A DNA stretch of 64,000 nucleotides from Mesostigma viride (taxonomy: Eukaryota > Streptophyta > Mesostigmatophyceae > Mesostigmatales > Mesostigmataceae), in contig RPFO01000164.1 of assembly GCA_009746045.1 (NCBI GenBank), forward strand, positions 2,501,285-2,565,284. Direction: 5' to 3'. A program made the translations under genes and the position numbers. Positions 10,151 through 21,089 of this stretch are shown piece after piece; the first letter of the stretch is position 1, and each line of letters opens with the position of its first letter. The notes beneath the pieces are model-generated. The model had not been told where the DNA came from. It made no database searches and worked only from the letters and a program-made list of their open reading frames with translations.

Positions 10151-10879
10151 GATCCCGGTACTCGGTCCCGTAGGTTAAGACGTCGTATGCTTCTCGCGTA
10201 CACTACCGGTACTACAATCATGTCGCTATGTCGTTCTGAATTGCAGTACGCATGTCACTTATCAGAATTTCACTTTGATTTCACATCATTTCGGTCAACC
10301 TAACCCCTAACACCCATTTACCCGGGGGAAAAAAATGAATGGCATTTGCAGCAAGGCTCATGCAAGACGAGTTCCTATTTCATAAAAAATTTCATTATTA
10401 AATGCAGGATTACATGTCATGCACAAAAATCCAACGCCTTCACAGAAAATAGCATATCAAGTCTTCTGACGACAATATCAAGTCAATATCAAATTCGTGG
10501 CTTCTCTTCGTGGCTTGAAATACTGTTTCCATGCGGTGCTTAGGACAGCTCCGGGGATGTCGGCACCGCACAGAAGCTCCATCCGGGAGCAAGTGCGCCG
10601 GGGGAAGATGTTGTACATCCAGAGCTCGATATGTGCGGGAAGCCGTCGTGTTGGAAACCGAGGTGTCTGCACATAATTCCGCGCGCAGGCAGCTTGTGCC
10701 TTTACGGGGGAAGACCTGCGACACAAAAACCGTGTCCGGACAATGCAATACGGAGAAATGGCAACGGCAGATGGAGTCGGCTAAGGCCGCTTGTAAGGAA
10801 AGTGATTTTTAATGCACGAATAAATGTATAATGCATGCTACATCGCCATCGCTTGGGCGGTGAAAAGACAAGGACCAAC

Positions 10880-11110
10880 CACATGCCCCCACCTACCCTT
10901 CGTGCATCCCGCCCTTGACGAGGCACAACCATGTGCCCCCACCTACCCTTTGTGCGTCCCTCCCTTGACAAGAAACAAGCACGTGCACCTATCTAACCTT
11001 TGTGCATCCCTTCCTTGGCAAGGAACAAGCACACCCACCCACCTACTCCACATGCATCCCTCCCTTGACAAGGAACAAGCACGATCACCCAGCTACCCAC
11101 TAGCACGGCA
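10880..11110. repeat. Degenerate ~50-60-bp tandem repeat
   Basis: Four diverged units share ACAAGGAACAAGCAC, a CACCTACC block and TGCATCCCTCCCTTGAC. It lies inside the CACTA element and no gene was seen in it. Confidence 0.55.
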
Positions 11111-11329
11111 GCAAGGCAGACCTTACAATGGCAAGTGATGTTTATCGGTAGAAACTGTTAGACAACTAGCAAACGAGCCAGCCGGTGAAGAGCAAGGCAC
11201 GCATGCAAGGAATTTGTCGTTGCCTATGTCTACGCTTGTGTTTGTCACTGCAGTTGAAATCTGCATTTGCATCAGCAGGCCCGATCGAACCCCATGTCGC
11301 CACCCGCATTTCCACTTATACTTCACGGC

Positions 11330-11740
11330 CCCTTATTCTTCTCTTGTGCCTGCCTTTGCCCTAACTGTTACCCTAGCATCTGCCCTTGCCCCTATCCTTT
11401 GATCCCCAGTGTTTGCCGTTGCCCTCATCCTTTCCCTAGTGCCTGCCCTTGTCTTCATCTTTTCCCTTGTGCCTGCCCTTGCCCTTGTCCGTTCCCTCGT
11501 GCTTGACTTGTCCTAATCTCTTTCCCTTGCGCCTGCCCTTGCCCTTATCCGCTTCCCTTGTGCCTGCCCCTGCCCTTGCCCTTGTCATTTCCCTTGAGCC
11601 TGCCCTTTTGGCAAGCACAAGTGCCTTTGTCCTTTCCTTGGCCTTGTGCTTGCTCTTCCAGTTTCCCTTTCCTTTGCTCGTGCGGTTGCCTTTGCTCTTA
11701 CCCGGGTGCTTGCCCTTGCCGTTTGCAAGCTGCATTATTG
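11330..11740. repeat. CTTGCCCTTGTCC-type degenerate satellite
   Basis: Short pyrimidine-biased units (TGCCCTTGCCCTTGTC, TTTCCCTTGTGCCTGCC) recur throughout. Open frames over it encode only Pro/Leu/Cys or Lys/Gly low complexity and are not credible genes. Confidence 0.6.
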
Positions 11741-11759
11741 TCTTAGCAAGCTAGCAAGT

Positions 11760-12455
11760 GCAAACTGGCACTGAGCCAGAAATGCAAGCAAAGCAGCCAG
11801 TGTAAATAAGGATGGACGGGAACAGTAGAAAGCTAGGGGTGGCAACGGTGCTAGAGCTCATGGCAACAAGGTGGTCCCATTCTTGCTGCATTGGGTGCGT
11901 TGCGTGGGTGGGATATTGCGAGAGGGGGACATTCTTGCCTTGGTTGTGTTTTCACATGCACCCGGTGCTTGAATTTATGCGTGCAAGGGTGGCTGGTATC
12001 CCAACCAACAGCCTAAGAGGAAAAAGAGTGCTTAGAAAGCAAGAATGACTTAATGTTGGTAATAGCAGTGGCGGCGGCAGCAAAAACTGTTGTTATAGAT
12101 GCAAGCTACAACACTGCGGATGGTTTCTCACACTAATGTGGATAATGATAATGCATGCCACTTAACGGGACCATATAAACCACAACAAGAATAAATCGTG
12201 AGAGCAAAAGAAAGGGGAGTACAAAATGGCCGGCTTACCTAGCTACAGCAAAAAAATTACATGAAAAACAAGATAACTCACCTTTGTCGCAGCAGTGACC
12301 ATATCAGACAGCTCACAAAAACTTGTTGATCCTTGAAACTTCCTGCTTGAAGGCAGCCACCAACGGTCTGGAGTTTTCACCCCAGTCCTTCTCAACAGCC
12401 AAGGAAAAGGGAAAGAGAGAGGAGGGGTGCGGGAGGGACAAGAGAGCGGGGGTGG
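11760..12455. other. Non-coding interior of the CACTA element
   Basis: No recognisable gene, RNA or repeat in about 700 bp. Confidence 0.3.
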
Positions 12456-12457
12456 GA

Positions 12458-12571
<114 letters not shown>

Positions 12572-13566
12572 GAGAAGTGCGGGTGGGGGTGGGAGAGGTG
12601 GGATGGAAGATTCACTACGTTAGCAGGCGACTAAACTGCTACAATGACACAAAACCACGGAGCTAGGCCCTTCACTCCATCAGATCAGAGTGAAAACCCA
12701 TGTTGAAACTGGGACAAATGCCATTAGAATGTTACTATGACCGTGGCTAGTAAACGTGAATTGACACCCAGGTTGTGACTTCAACGATTGGAGGCAACCT
12801 TGCCAAGTCTCCCAAATGCAGTCGGCTAGACAAGCTTCACAAAAAACGCAGCAAACATGTTAACGTTGCTAATATTCCAACGACGCGCATCCGCAGTCCG
12901 GCTGCCAATGAAGTCTTCTTGGTCGCCAGCTGTGCACAGAGGAGTAACCGCTAGAGACGCCAATTTGCGAACAACTCATTACAATTACAAAGCGCAGGAA
13001 GCAGATGGCTATGCATCAACAATTACTTCCGCTCGCCCTCGTATTTAGCCAGGTCTATCTGCCCAAACTGGGTAAATGTTTTGCGATCGGTGAAATTGGC
13101 CTCTAGTGACTTACTTTCCCAGAAAGTGTCCATTCACACGACAACCGACTCACGCTCACACGTCGTGAGGAGTTGCCGATAGGATAAAGAAGCCGAACGA
13201 TGAATTGCTGTACATAAATGCCACGCTAACGGCGTCGTGAACTGACTTCTTGCAATCACGATTAAAGTGCCCGGCCCAACAACAAATTGGCGACACACGA
13301 CCCCGCAACTGGAAAAGAATTCTGGCCACATTGATATACATCGGTTTGATAAAGTAAAACCTCGCATTCGGTTCTGGCTAGCCTCAAACGCATGCGCCTT
13401 GAAACCTTTATCCTCCTGGCGGCCACAGTTTCTCGGTTCTCTGTTCCGTTGGTCGTGCCGCTAGCGTGCCAGCCGCTCCAGTCCCTAAAATTCAAATTCG
13501 TGTTGTTCGAGAAAACGTTGTCGGGTCGGCGACGGCACGATGCCGGGCCGGGCTGCATGGGCCATG

Positions 13567-14030
13567 GAGGGTGGTGGTACACAAATACCGTACAAGTGAT
13601 ACACAAATACGCTACAAGTGATACACAAATACCGCCAGTATAACAGCGGGTCGCTGCGTACCTGCCGTGGGAAGGAGGACAAGTGATACACAAATACGCT
13701 ACAAGTGATACACAAATACCGTACAAGTGATACACAATTGCAGGCAGGACAACAGCGGGTCGCTGCGTACCTGCCGTGGGAAGGAGGACAAGTGATACAC
13801 AAATACGCTACAAGTGATACACAAATACCGTACAAGTGATACACAATTGCAGCCAGGACAACAGCGGGTCGCTGCGTACCTGCCGTGGGAAGGAGGACAA
13901 GTGATACACAAATACGCTACAAGTGATACACAAATACCGTACAAGTGATACACAATTGCAGCCAGGACATGCAACAGCGGGTCGCTGCGTACCTGCCGCG
14001 GGAAGGAGGGGGGTGGTACACAAATATCCG
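13567..14030. repeat. 109-bp minisatellite with 20-bp subrepeats
   Basis: Four units are spaced 109-113 bp apart (block AACAGCGGGTCGCTGCGTAC at about 13642, 13751, 13860 and 13973). Each unit also contains two or three copies of ACAAGTGATACACAAATAC. Minus-strand frames stay open across it (YLCITC-type peptides), but this follows from the periodicity. Confidence 0.85.
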
Positions 14031-14039
14031 ACCTATATA

Positions 14040-14760
14040 TTAGCAATAGCCGCCGCCTATCAAACAGGTCCTATTCATCACGAGCGTCAACGCCCCGTCA
14101 TCGCCCCGTCATCGCCCGGCCGAGGGCCTTAACCTGTTAACTCTTTATTCGGAGTGATAGTCAACGACCTATACTACCAATAGCTGCCGCATATCAAACA
14201 TGGGCTTATCATCACGCCCGTCGAGGGCGATGACGGTGACGACCGTCACCGTCATCGCCCTCGACGGGCCAACATCTAAACTCTTCTCTTAATCAACAAT
14301 CTATATTACCAATAGCCGCCGCCTATCAAACAGATCCTATTCATCACGCGCGTCAACGCCCCGTCATCGCCCCGTCATCGCCCCGTGATCGCCATGCCGA
14401 GCCAGCCGAGGGCCAACCTCTTTACATTTGTATTCGGAGTAGTAGTCAACGACCTATATTACCAATAGCCGCCGCATATCAAAAAGGTCGTATTCATGAC
14501 GCCCGTCGAGGGCGATGACGGTGACGCCGTCACCGTCATCGCCCACGGGCCAACATCTAAACTCTTCTCTTAATCAACAATCTATATTACCAATAGCCGC
14601 CGCCTGTCAAACAGATCCTATTCATCACGCGCGTCAACGCCCCGTCATCGCCCCGTCATCGCCCCGTCATCGCTCCGTGATCGCCATGCCGACTGCCGAG
14701 GGCCAACCTCTTAACTCTTTATTCGGAGTAATAGTTAACTGCCGGCATTGCCATACAAGA
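14040..14760. repeat. ~270-bp tandem repeat carrying long perfect hairpins
   Basis: The block AATAGCCGCCGCCTATCAAA recurs at about 14045, 14311 and 14592 (266 and 281 bp apart), alternating with a related half-unit. One half-unit contains a 25-bp perfect inverted repeat (14216-14240 and 14245-14269, loop GACC). The next copy keeps a 16-bp version (14510-14525 and 14529-14544, loop GCC). CCCCGTCATCG microrepeats separate the halves. It is non-coding. Confidence 0.8.
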
Positions 14761-15157
14761 AGAAGCTCTCGATCCTAGGTATAGACTACCTCGGGTATCA
14801 TCATCGTAATTGCTAGCATCGAGATCATTCATACCTACCGACGATGGCCAGCTGCAAAAGAAAAATGTCGACCAACAGACAGGACCTATCGCCGGGAACC
14901 CTCAAGGCAATAAGGGCGAGACAGGCTTTCACCGTTAAGTAAAGTTGTCCACATCGTGCTAAGGAATTTGTGCTAATCTATGAGTACCTATATGGACACT
15001 TTGTCGCATTTTTTACATGGCAAATAAGCGATGTATGTGTCATGTAGGCTGCCATTGGTGCATGCATGCATGGGCCAGCAATGATGGTCAGAGGTACATT
15101 GTGCCTATGAGATAATCATCGATTTGTTGATCAGCAAGTGATTCATTACGTGAGACA

Positions 15158-15782
15158 ACAATATTCTGATCAGACACTCCGCAAAGGTGAAAACCTTTGC
15201 GTTCAGTGCCGGGCCGCGGAAAACGCGGAAAACGCGATCTGCAAATGAATCCGACCGGAATCGAACTGGGGACCTCTCGCACCAATTTTGCTGACTATAG
15301 GACGGACGTCTCCGGTTACCATGGCATCGCCAACTTACACCTACAGTCATCCGCAAAAGTTCTCCTGTCCGGGGAGTGATGCAAGCCTTTCGGATTTGGT
15401 ACTAGATAAATCACTCGAGATCTGTGTGTAGGAGTACTACACACGTGTCTGCACGCGAGACTTGTTCAGTCTCGCACCGTGAGACGGGCTGAACACGGCT
15501 GAATCCTTCTTTAGAAGGGGGCGTAGCCGGTACTATCGAAATCAGCCAAGCGTATATTCTGATCAGACACTCCGCAAAGGTGAAAACCTTTGCGTTCAGT
15601 GCCGGGCCGCGGAAAACGCGGAAAACGCGATCTGCAAATGAATCCGACCGGAATCGAACTGGGGACCTCTCGCACCAATTTTGCTGACTATAGGACGGAC
15701 GTCTCCGGTTACCATGGCATCGCCAACTTACACCTACAGTCATCCGCAAAAGTTCTCCTGTCCGGGGAGTGATGCACAATAT
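15158..15782 (-). mobile_element. Dimeric hairpin-rich retroposon, locus 1
   Basis: Two copies of an approximately 215-bp block lie 393 bp apart (15162 and 15555), joined by a 170-bp linker. Each block holds a 9-bp perfect stem with a GAAA loop (15180-15201) and a CCGCG-GAAAA-CGCGG stem (15214-15228). On the minus strand it has a pol III B-box-like GTTCGATTCC (15257-15266) and an A-box-like stretch with near-complementary 7-mers (15250-15256, 15300-15306). The linker adds an 8-bp stem (15424-15444) and a 7-bp stem (15455-15475). ACAATAT flanks both sides (15158-15164 and 15776-15782) as a target duplication. The ~60-aa frames in it are coincidental. See the second locus at 50010. Confidence 0.75.
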
Positions 15783-16584
15783 GTTTGGGTGACAACAATA
15801 TGTTTGGGGGCTAAGCTTCTTACATTGGTCACATGGCCCGCCATAATTGTTTTCTTATGTGTTTAAGGTTAGGACTCTGTTCATGACTGAACGTCATGAA
15901 CGCGCTCTATTCATGACATTGATTAATTGATTTTAATTAGTCTCATGTCCATGTTGGGGGACCGGGATCTCTGAATTCCCCAAAGAAGATATAGTGGAAG
16001 TCACCCCAAGACGTCAATATCCGTCAAGACGTCAATAACAACATGTATCAAAGACGTCAATAACAACATGTATGTCCACAGCTCAGCTAGTAGTCTAAAA
16101 TATGGGCCTCGAGCTAATCTTGCACGCAAGCAATGCCTATCATCAAGGATTAATTAATGCCTATCAACAAGGAGACAATCATGCTTGTTAAATTTCCTAG
16201 GACCCACAACTGGGGGGTCGTAGTCTTTGACAATGTCCGCCTGGGCAACGCTACTAATCCTACACATCCGAGGTCCCATGTCTGAATAAGAGGGGTTGAG
16301 CGGATGACGCCAACAGTGTCTGTGCTCTGCATGTCAGCTAAAATCATACCGCGGAGACAAACATATGGCGGTATGTCCAATGTTGGCCACTGCGTCGCCT
16401 AACAGGTTCTTACATGGTCGGCAAGGGCCTGACCATGTAAGAAGATATCTCCCTGGCTGGCCAGTCCACAAGGAACCAGCACAGACCTCATCTGAATCAA
16501 CCTGATTAATTAACTAACTACTTAATTCATTTATTAAACTCATGCCCCCATTAGGGAGTCAAGGAGCATTAGCTAACCCCGATT

Positions 16585-16880
16585 AATTAATTAATTTAAT
16601 TAATTAATTAAACACGTGCTCCTGTTGGGGAGTCACGGAGCACCGAAGTGCTTTTAATCCCTGTGTGTGGACAACAGGAGAAAGGGCAGAGACCCCCAGT
16701 CTCCTTCATGCCTAAGGCATGCCACAGCTGCATTCGGGAACGCTAGCTAAAGGGACACGCCAACGATCCGGCAATCTGTGGGTGCAATAAGACCCATGTG
16801 AGCATGGCATAACACTAGGAGCGTGGGCAAGTAATCTCATCATAGCCAGGACGTAGCATGGCTGTACTAGGACTATACCC
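16585..16880 (-). repeat. Interspersed repeat R1, copy 2
   Basis: It is about 90% alike by eye to 1326-1612 over its whole length, starting with TTAATTAATTAAACACGTGC and the GTTGGGGAGTCACGGAGCAC box. It leads directly into CCCCGAT and the (GGAT)n array. This shows that R1 sits between the TTAA tail and the tetranucleotide array of the LINE 3' end. Confidence 0.65.
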
Positions 16881-16886
16881 CGATCA

Positions 16887-17473
16887 ATGGATGGATGGAT
16901 GGATGGATGGATGGATGGATGGATGGATGGATGGATGGATGGATGGATGGATGGATGGATGGATGGATGGATGGATGGATGGATGGATGGATGGATGGAT
17001 GGATGGATGGATGGATGGATGGATGGATGGATGGATGGATGGATGGATGGATGGATGGATGGATGGATGGATGGATGGATGGATGGATGGATGGATGGAT
17101 GGATGGATGGATGGATGGATGGATGGATGGATGGATGGATGGATGGATGGATGGATGGATGGATGGATGGATGGATGGATGGATGGATGGATGGATGGAT
17201 GGATGGATGGATGGATGGATGGATGGATGGATGGATGGATGGATGGATGGATGGATGGATGGATGGATGGATGGATGGATGGATGGATGGATGGATGGAT
17301 GGATGGATGGATGGATGGATGGATGGATGGATGGATGGATGGATGGATGGATGGATGGATGGATGGATGGATGGATGGATGGATGGATGGATGGATGGAT
17401 GGATGGATGGATGGATGGATGGATGGATGGATGGATGGATGGATGGATGGATGGATGGATGGATGGATGGATG
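16887..17473 (-). repeat. (GGAT)n tetranucleotide array, about 147 units
   Basis: Uninterrupted ATGG/GGAT repeat of about 587 bp; its complement is the CATC array of the other LINE tails. Because the unit is 4 bp and contains no stop, all frames stay open (MDGW/IHPS peptides). No gene is implied. Confidence 0.98.
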
Positions 17474-17954
17474 TCAGGCTTGTCTTACATGATGCAGTGG
17501 AACTTTGGTGCTGGAGGGTTAATTGTGGCCCGGTCTGGTTTAGCTTCAGTGCTCTCATGGCGGCCTTCATTTGTAATTATTTGAATGCATGCCCATTGGG
17601 CCATGCATAGTGTATATTTTTTACGCATGCACGCCCATTATGTATCGCTGGGTCCATCCCATCAATGCTTGTTTATTGCCAGGTCTGGTGTAAGTAAGTT
17701 AGTGCTATCTAGTCTACAAAATCCTCACTACACTTCTCCCCAAAGCGCCCCTTCCGCTTTGGGGGAGGGGGCTTACCCACATGGGCTGGCGTGTGAGCCG
17801 GGACATTGGTCTTCCACCTCTTCTTGTTCTGCATAGGAACAGAGAGCGAAGAAATGCGGTGTGGGGACCCCTTCTCGTGGTAATGCGTTACATGTACTCC
17901 CCACCGGGCTTTGCTCTTCATGGGTTCATAAAGACAACAATTATTCAGTAAGAA

Positions 17955-18090
17955 TTTAATAAATTAGGAACATATATCCGTTGGGAGTCACTGTTACACA
18001 TATACCTGAAAAGGGGCATATGATTTTAAATACATTCTGAGCTACAACCTGCACGTGCATGGGTTTAGTTAACTGGCACCTATACTAGAG
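17955..18090 (-). repeat. SINE-like repeat family A, copy 2
   Basis: Matches copy 1: an ATCCGTTGGGAGT hairpin, AAGGGGCATATG, ACATTCTGAGCTACAACCTG, with an AATTAGGAAC tail side. It is diverged. Downstream to about 18,760 I see no gene. Confidence 0.5.
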
Positions 18091-19024
18091 GCCTGACATG
18101 GGGTGGAGCTTCAGTGCTTCCCCGCCTTCTCCTTCTCCCACACTGGGTGCTCCGCGTCCTTCTTCTCCGGCCCTGCCCATGGGTGCACCGGCCCCGCCTC
18201 CTCCTTCTCCTCTCGGGACGATTCGCGCTCCACGCATGGCTGCAGCATCAGTTAGCACGGGCAAGACATAGCAGTAACCGCGCTATTGCTGTTCTAGCAC
18301 CAGCCTAGCAGACTGCCATGATCACTCAGCAAACCCACGACAGCTAAACCCTTGGCTGTCACAACCAGTCCATGCATCATTAAGTATGGGTACAGGGAAA
18401 GCTTCCCGCATATCCATGGCCATATGGATGGCAGCAACACAACGACTTGCCCCCTAGCCCCCCGTGCACACACAAAAACGTGGGTCGTGGCTTCCACGCC
18501 CCATCCGCCATGCATGACAGCGCGTACCTTACTCGCATTCACACCGGGCTGCATCCCAGCGCCGTTGCTGTCCCCATGTGACACGTCGGCTGATTAAGCA
18601 GACACACAGCAGAGTCTGATGTAAACCGCTAAACCCCAAACCCATGCAGACCACAGTCAAGGACGCGTGCATGTCAAGCCATGCCAATTGTGAACCGTAC
18701 AGCAATTTACTTTTCAAGCCTGAAGAGGTGGATAGCAGATACTAGCCTGGAAGAGGTTACAGGGGCACATGTCCATTAGCGAGCGGAACAACACAGCATA
18801 CACCCTACAAGCGTACCGCACAATGTCCTCCTGCAATTGTCTGCAGATCTCCCAATGCCGCAGACATCTCCACTGCTCTCATGGCGATTGCAAATGCTTC
18901 ATGCCGCTGACATCTCCACTGCTCTCATGGCGATTGCAAATGCTTGATGCCGCACCTCTGCTTACAGCAGAAAAGCTTCCTCCGGGCGAGGCACCTGACT
19001 GGAACCAACACCCATTCCTTGGCT

Positions 19025-20135
19025 TCACAACGTGGCCATGACAGCATCGTGAATCTGCTTCGCCAACGCCCACACTTCAGGACCCGCGCCCTGCACCGCC
19101 ATGGCCACAGGCTGCACCGCTGCAATCGATGCAGCATTCACTGCCTGCGCCGCACCATGTACTGCATGCACGAAAGCCAATCCTGGCTCGGTTATCATGG
19201 TCTTGCCCGATTCCTGCTGCTTCTTCTTCTTCGATGCGGTCATGCGCACTTTATACCCCTTCCTCTCCAAGCACGCCTTCAGCACCTGGCTCGTGCGGTG
19301 CTGAATATGCTTCTGAAGGCGCGCCTTCTAAACACGAAATGTTGGCAATGTATGATTCCCAAACGGCATGATAGGCACATAATCAGTCCCATTAATTGCT
19401 TTGCGGCAGTCAATGCACCAGAACACCTGTTGAAAAAAGAAGGTTATGCGCGCTAGCGATTACCCGCGGCAAGAAGCAATCAACACGCCTCGCTAACAAC
19501 TGCAACCACAATGTAATTCATGACGGGCCACTCACCGCTACCCTGCTCTCCTGATTCAATGTCTCCCCATTCTCAAGGCCTCCATTGTAAACCTCTCCGT
19601 CTTCACCATCGTCATCGTCTTCCTCTTCCTCCACTCCGACGTATCCGTGTTTCCTTTTCCTAAGATACCTAGGGTTGTTCAAGTCGTATGTGCGGCGTTG
19701 GCACACTTCCAACAAAATTTTGGCCGCCTCTACCCATTACCATTTATTCGTACTATCATAACATATCCAGGCGTTTGAAAAATCATTCCCTCGTTCGAAC
19801 TTCTACCCCTGGGCGTCCATGACGAGGCAGTCACGACGGGACGCAGATGCACAAAAATAAAACAAGGCGACATCCCTTCAATCATTGACCAAAAAACAGA
19901 ATACGCGCAGAACTTGGATTTCAACACCACGCACCCATTACCAGCGAGCACGGCTGGCCTGCAACCGCCATCATTTCATAACCAGAAGCCAGGGCCCACA
20001 CTCCATCCCGTTACCTCATCTTCCACGCACGGCTTCCGCTGCTTCCCTCTGCTCTTTCGCATTCTCCGCCAGCAACCTCGCCTTCTCCTCGTCCAACAAT
20101 CCACTAAGAATAAAATCCCCTCTATTGGACGCCAT
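19025..20135 (-). pseudogene. Broken three-exon gene inside the CACTA element, function unknown
   Basis: Minus-strand exons can be proposed as follows. 20135-20031 starts at ATG, encodes a short helical N-terminus (LLDEEKARLLAENAKEQREA) and ends at donor GTGCGT. 19802-19536 has a WICYD/RRTYDLNNPRYLRKRKHGYVG core and an acidic EEEEDDDDGEDGE run, with donor GTGAGT. 19426-19025 has VFWCIDCRKAINGTDYV (a C-x2-C pair), a KKKKQQ basic stretch and an Ala-rich C-terminus ending in a stop. An in-frame TAA lies in the second exon (after NKW) and an in-frame TAG at 19330-19328. Both interrupt otherwise good coding sequence, so decay is likely. The location suggests a transposon-encoded protein, but I cannot place the family. 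Confidence 0.45.
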
Positions 20136-20357
20136 TCAGACGAACTTTGCTAGCGTCTTTTCACCGGCCCCAGCACACATAATCTATAGCCGCTTAATGA
20201 CAACGGCCGACAACGACAACTGCTGAATAGGCGAAAAAGGCTGATAACTACATTTTTATATTTCGCTGCATTTGCTAATAGACACGCACGTTCTCCCACT
20301 TCTCCATTACAATATCAAGTAACGTGCGTGTTTGCAACTTGCCCGTTGAAACTCTAC

Positions 20358-20550
20358 GGCGGAGCCAATTTTCGGAAGAACCTCACCCTTATGCTTGCAA
20401 ATTCGGGACAAATTCGGTGGATGTATGTATGTATGGATGGATGGATTGACGGATTTTCATCCCCTATTCCTATGTTTTCTCACGTGTACGGCCTTATAAG
20501 CTTCGCCAATTCTGGCGAACCTAACGGTTCTTCCGAAAATTGGCTCCGCC
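20358..20550. mobile_element. Hairpin MITE, 193 bp, 25-bp perfect TIRs
   Basis: The arms at 20358-20382 and 20526-20550 are perfect inverted repeats beginning GGCGGAGCCAATTTTCGGAA. The interior is AT-rich with a short ATGT/GGAT run. It is non-coding and nested in the CACTA element. No clear target duplication. Confidence 0.75.
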
Positions 20551-21089
20551 AGATAATTATCCATCTGGCCGTGTACAGGCAAAGATCCCCGAAGTAGCTT
20601 ACTGAAACGTATCTTACAGCATCGGATCACTGGCACCTAATCTACAGGTGGTAGATTACCAACCAAGACCCGTCGCGGTAATTTACTCTGTCGGTAATGT
20701 ACTACCAAAGATGTGCAGTCGTAACGTTACTCTTACTTACGGCTAGTAAAATTACTACCAATCATCCTACGTAGTAATGATTACGGCGTTGGATCTCACG
20801 CCTCGGATCTAGGTAGTAAGATAAGACCTCGTAATTTACGCCTCGGATGCTTTTTACCACCCTCGGACGAAAAGTATAGTGAGAGAGAGCCCTCTGTGGC
20901 CTGCCCACTTCAGCTAGCGAGGCAGCGAGAGAAGCTAGGGCACCCTGGCCCTCCTTCTCGTTGTGTTCAAGGCTGTCAAATGTCGCATGTAAGTCATTCA
21001 GGTGGACATCAGTACATTCAAGGTCAATGATAATCTTGATCACGTGATCATCTGTGTGTTTGTTTCTGTCCTATAGATAAGGTATATCA

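Noticed and set aside
15165..15200. Hammerhead ribozyme core in the 393-bp unit
   Set aside because: CTGATCA is not CTGANGA and the GAAA is a hairpin loop, not the core; no other core was found by eye.
15250..15306. tRNA gene on the minus strand
   Set aside because: B box and near-complementary ends are present, but the 57-nt stretch has no anticodon arm and an imperfect T stem; at most tRNA-derived.
15105..15772. Repeated ~60-113-aa ORFs in the dimeric retroposon
   Set aside because: Identical because the DNA is repeated; hairpins and box motifs explain the sequence better and no codon-like constraint is visible.
16858..17610. Long ORFs with MDGW or IHPS repeats here and at 22.8-24.6 and 43.0-43.7 kb
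   Set aside because: A 4-bp repeat without stops is open in all frames; there is no unique coding sequence and the arrays are LINE tail parts.
19328..19802. Reassigned stop codons (TAA/TAG as Gln, as in some ulvophytes)
   Set aside because: CCB1 ends with TAA exactly where the family ends and the other host genes end with TGA, so the standard code fits; the element gene is simply decayed.
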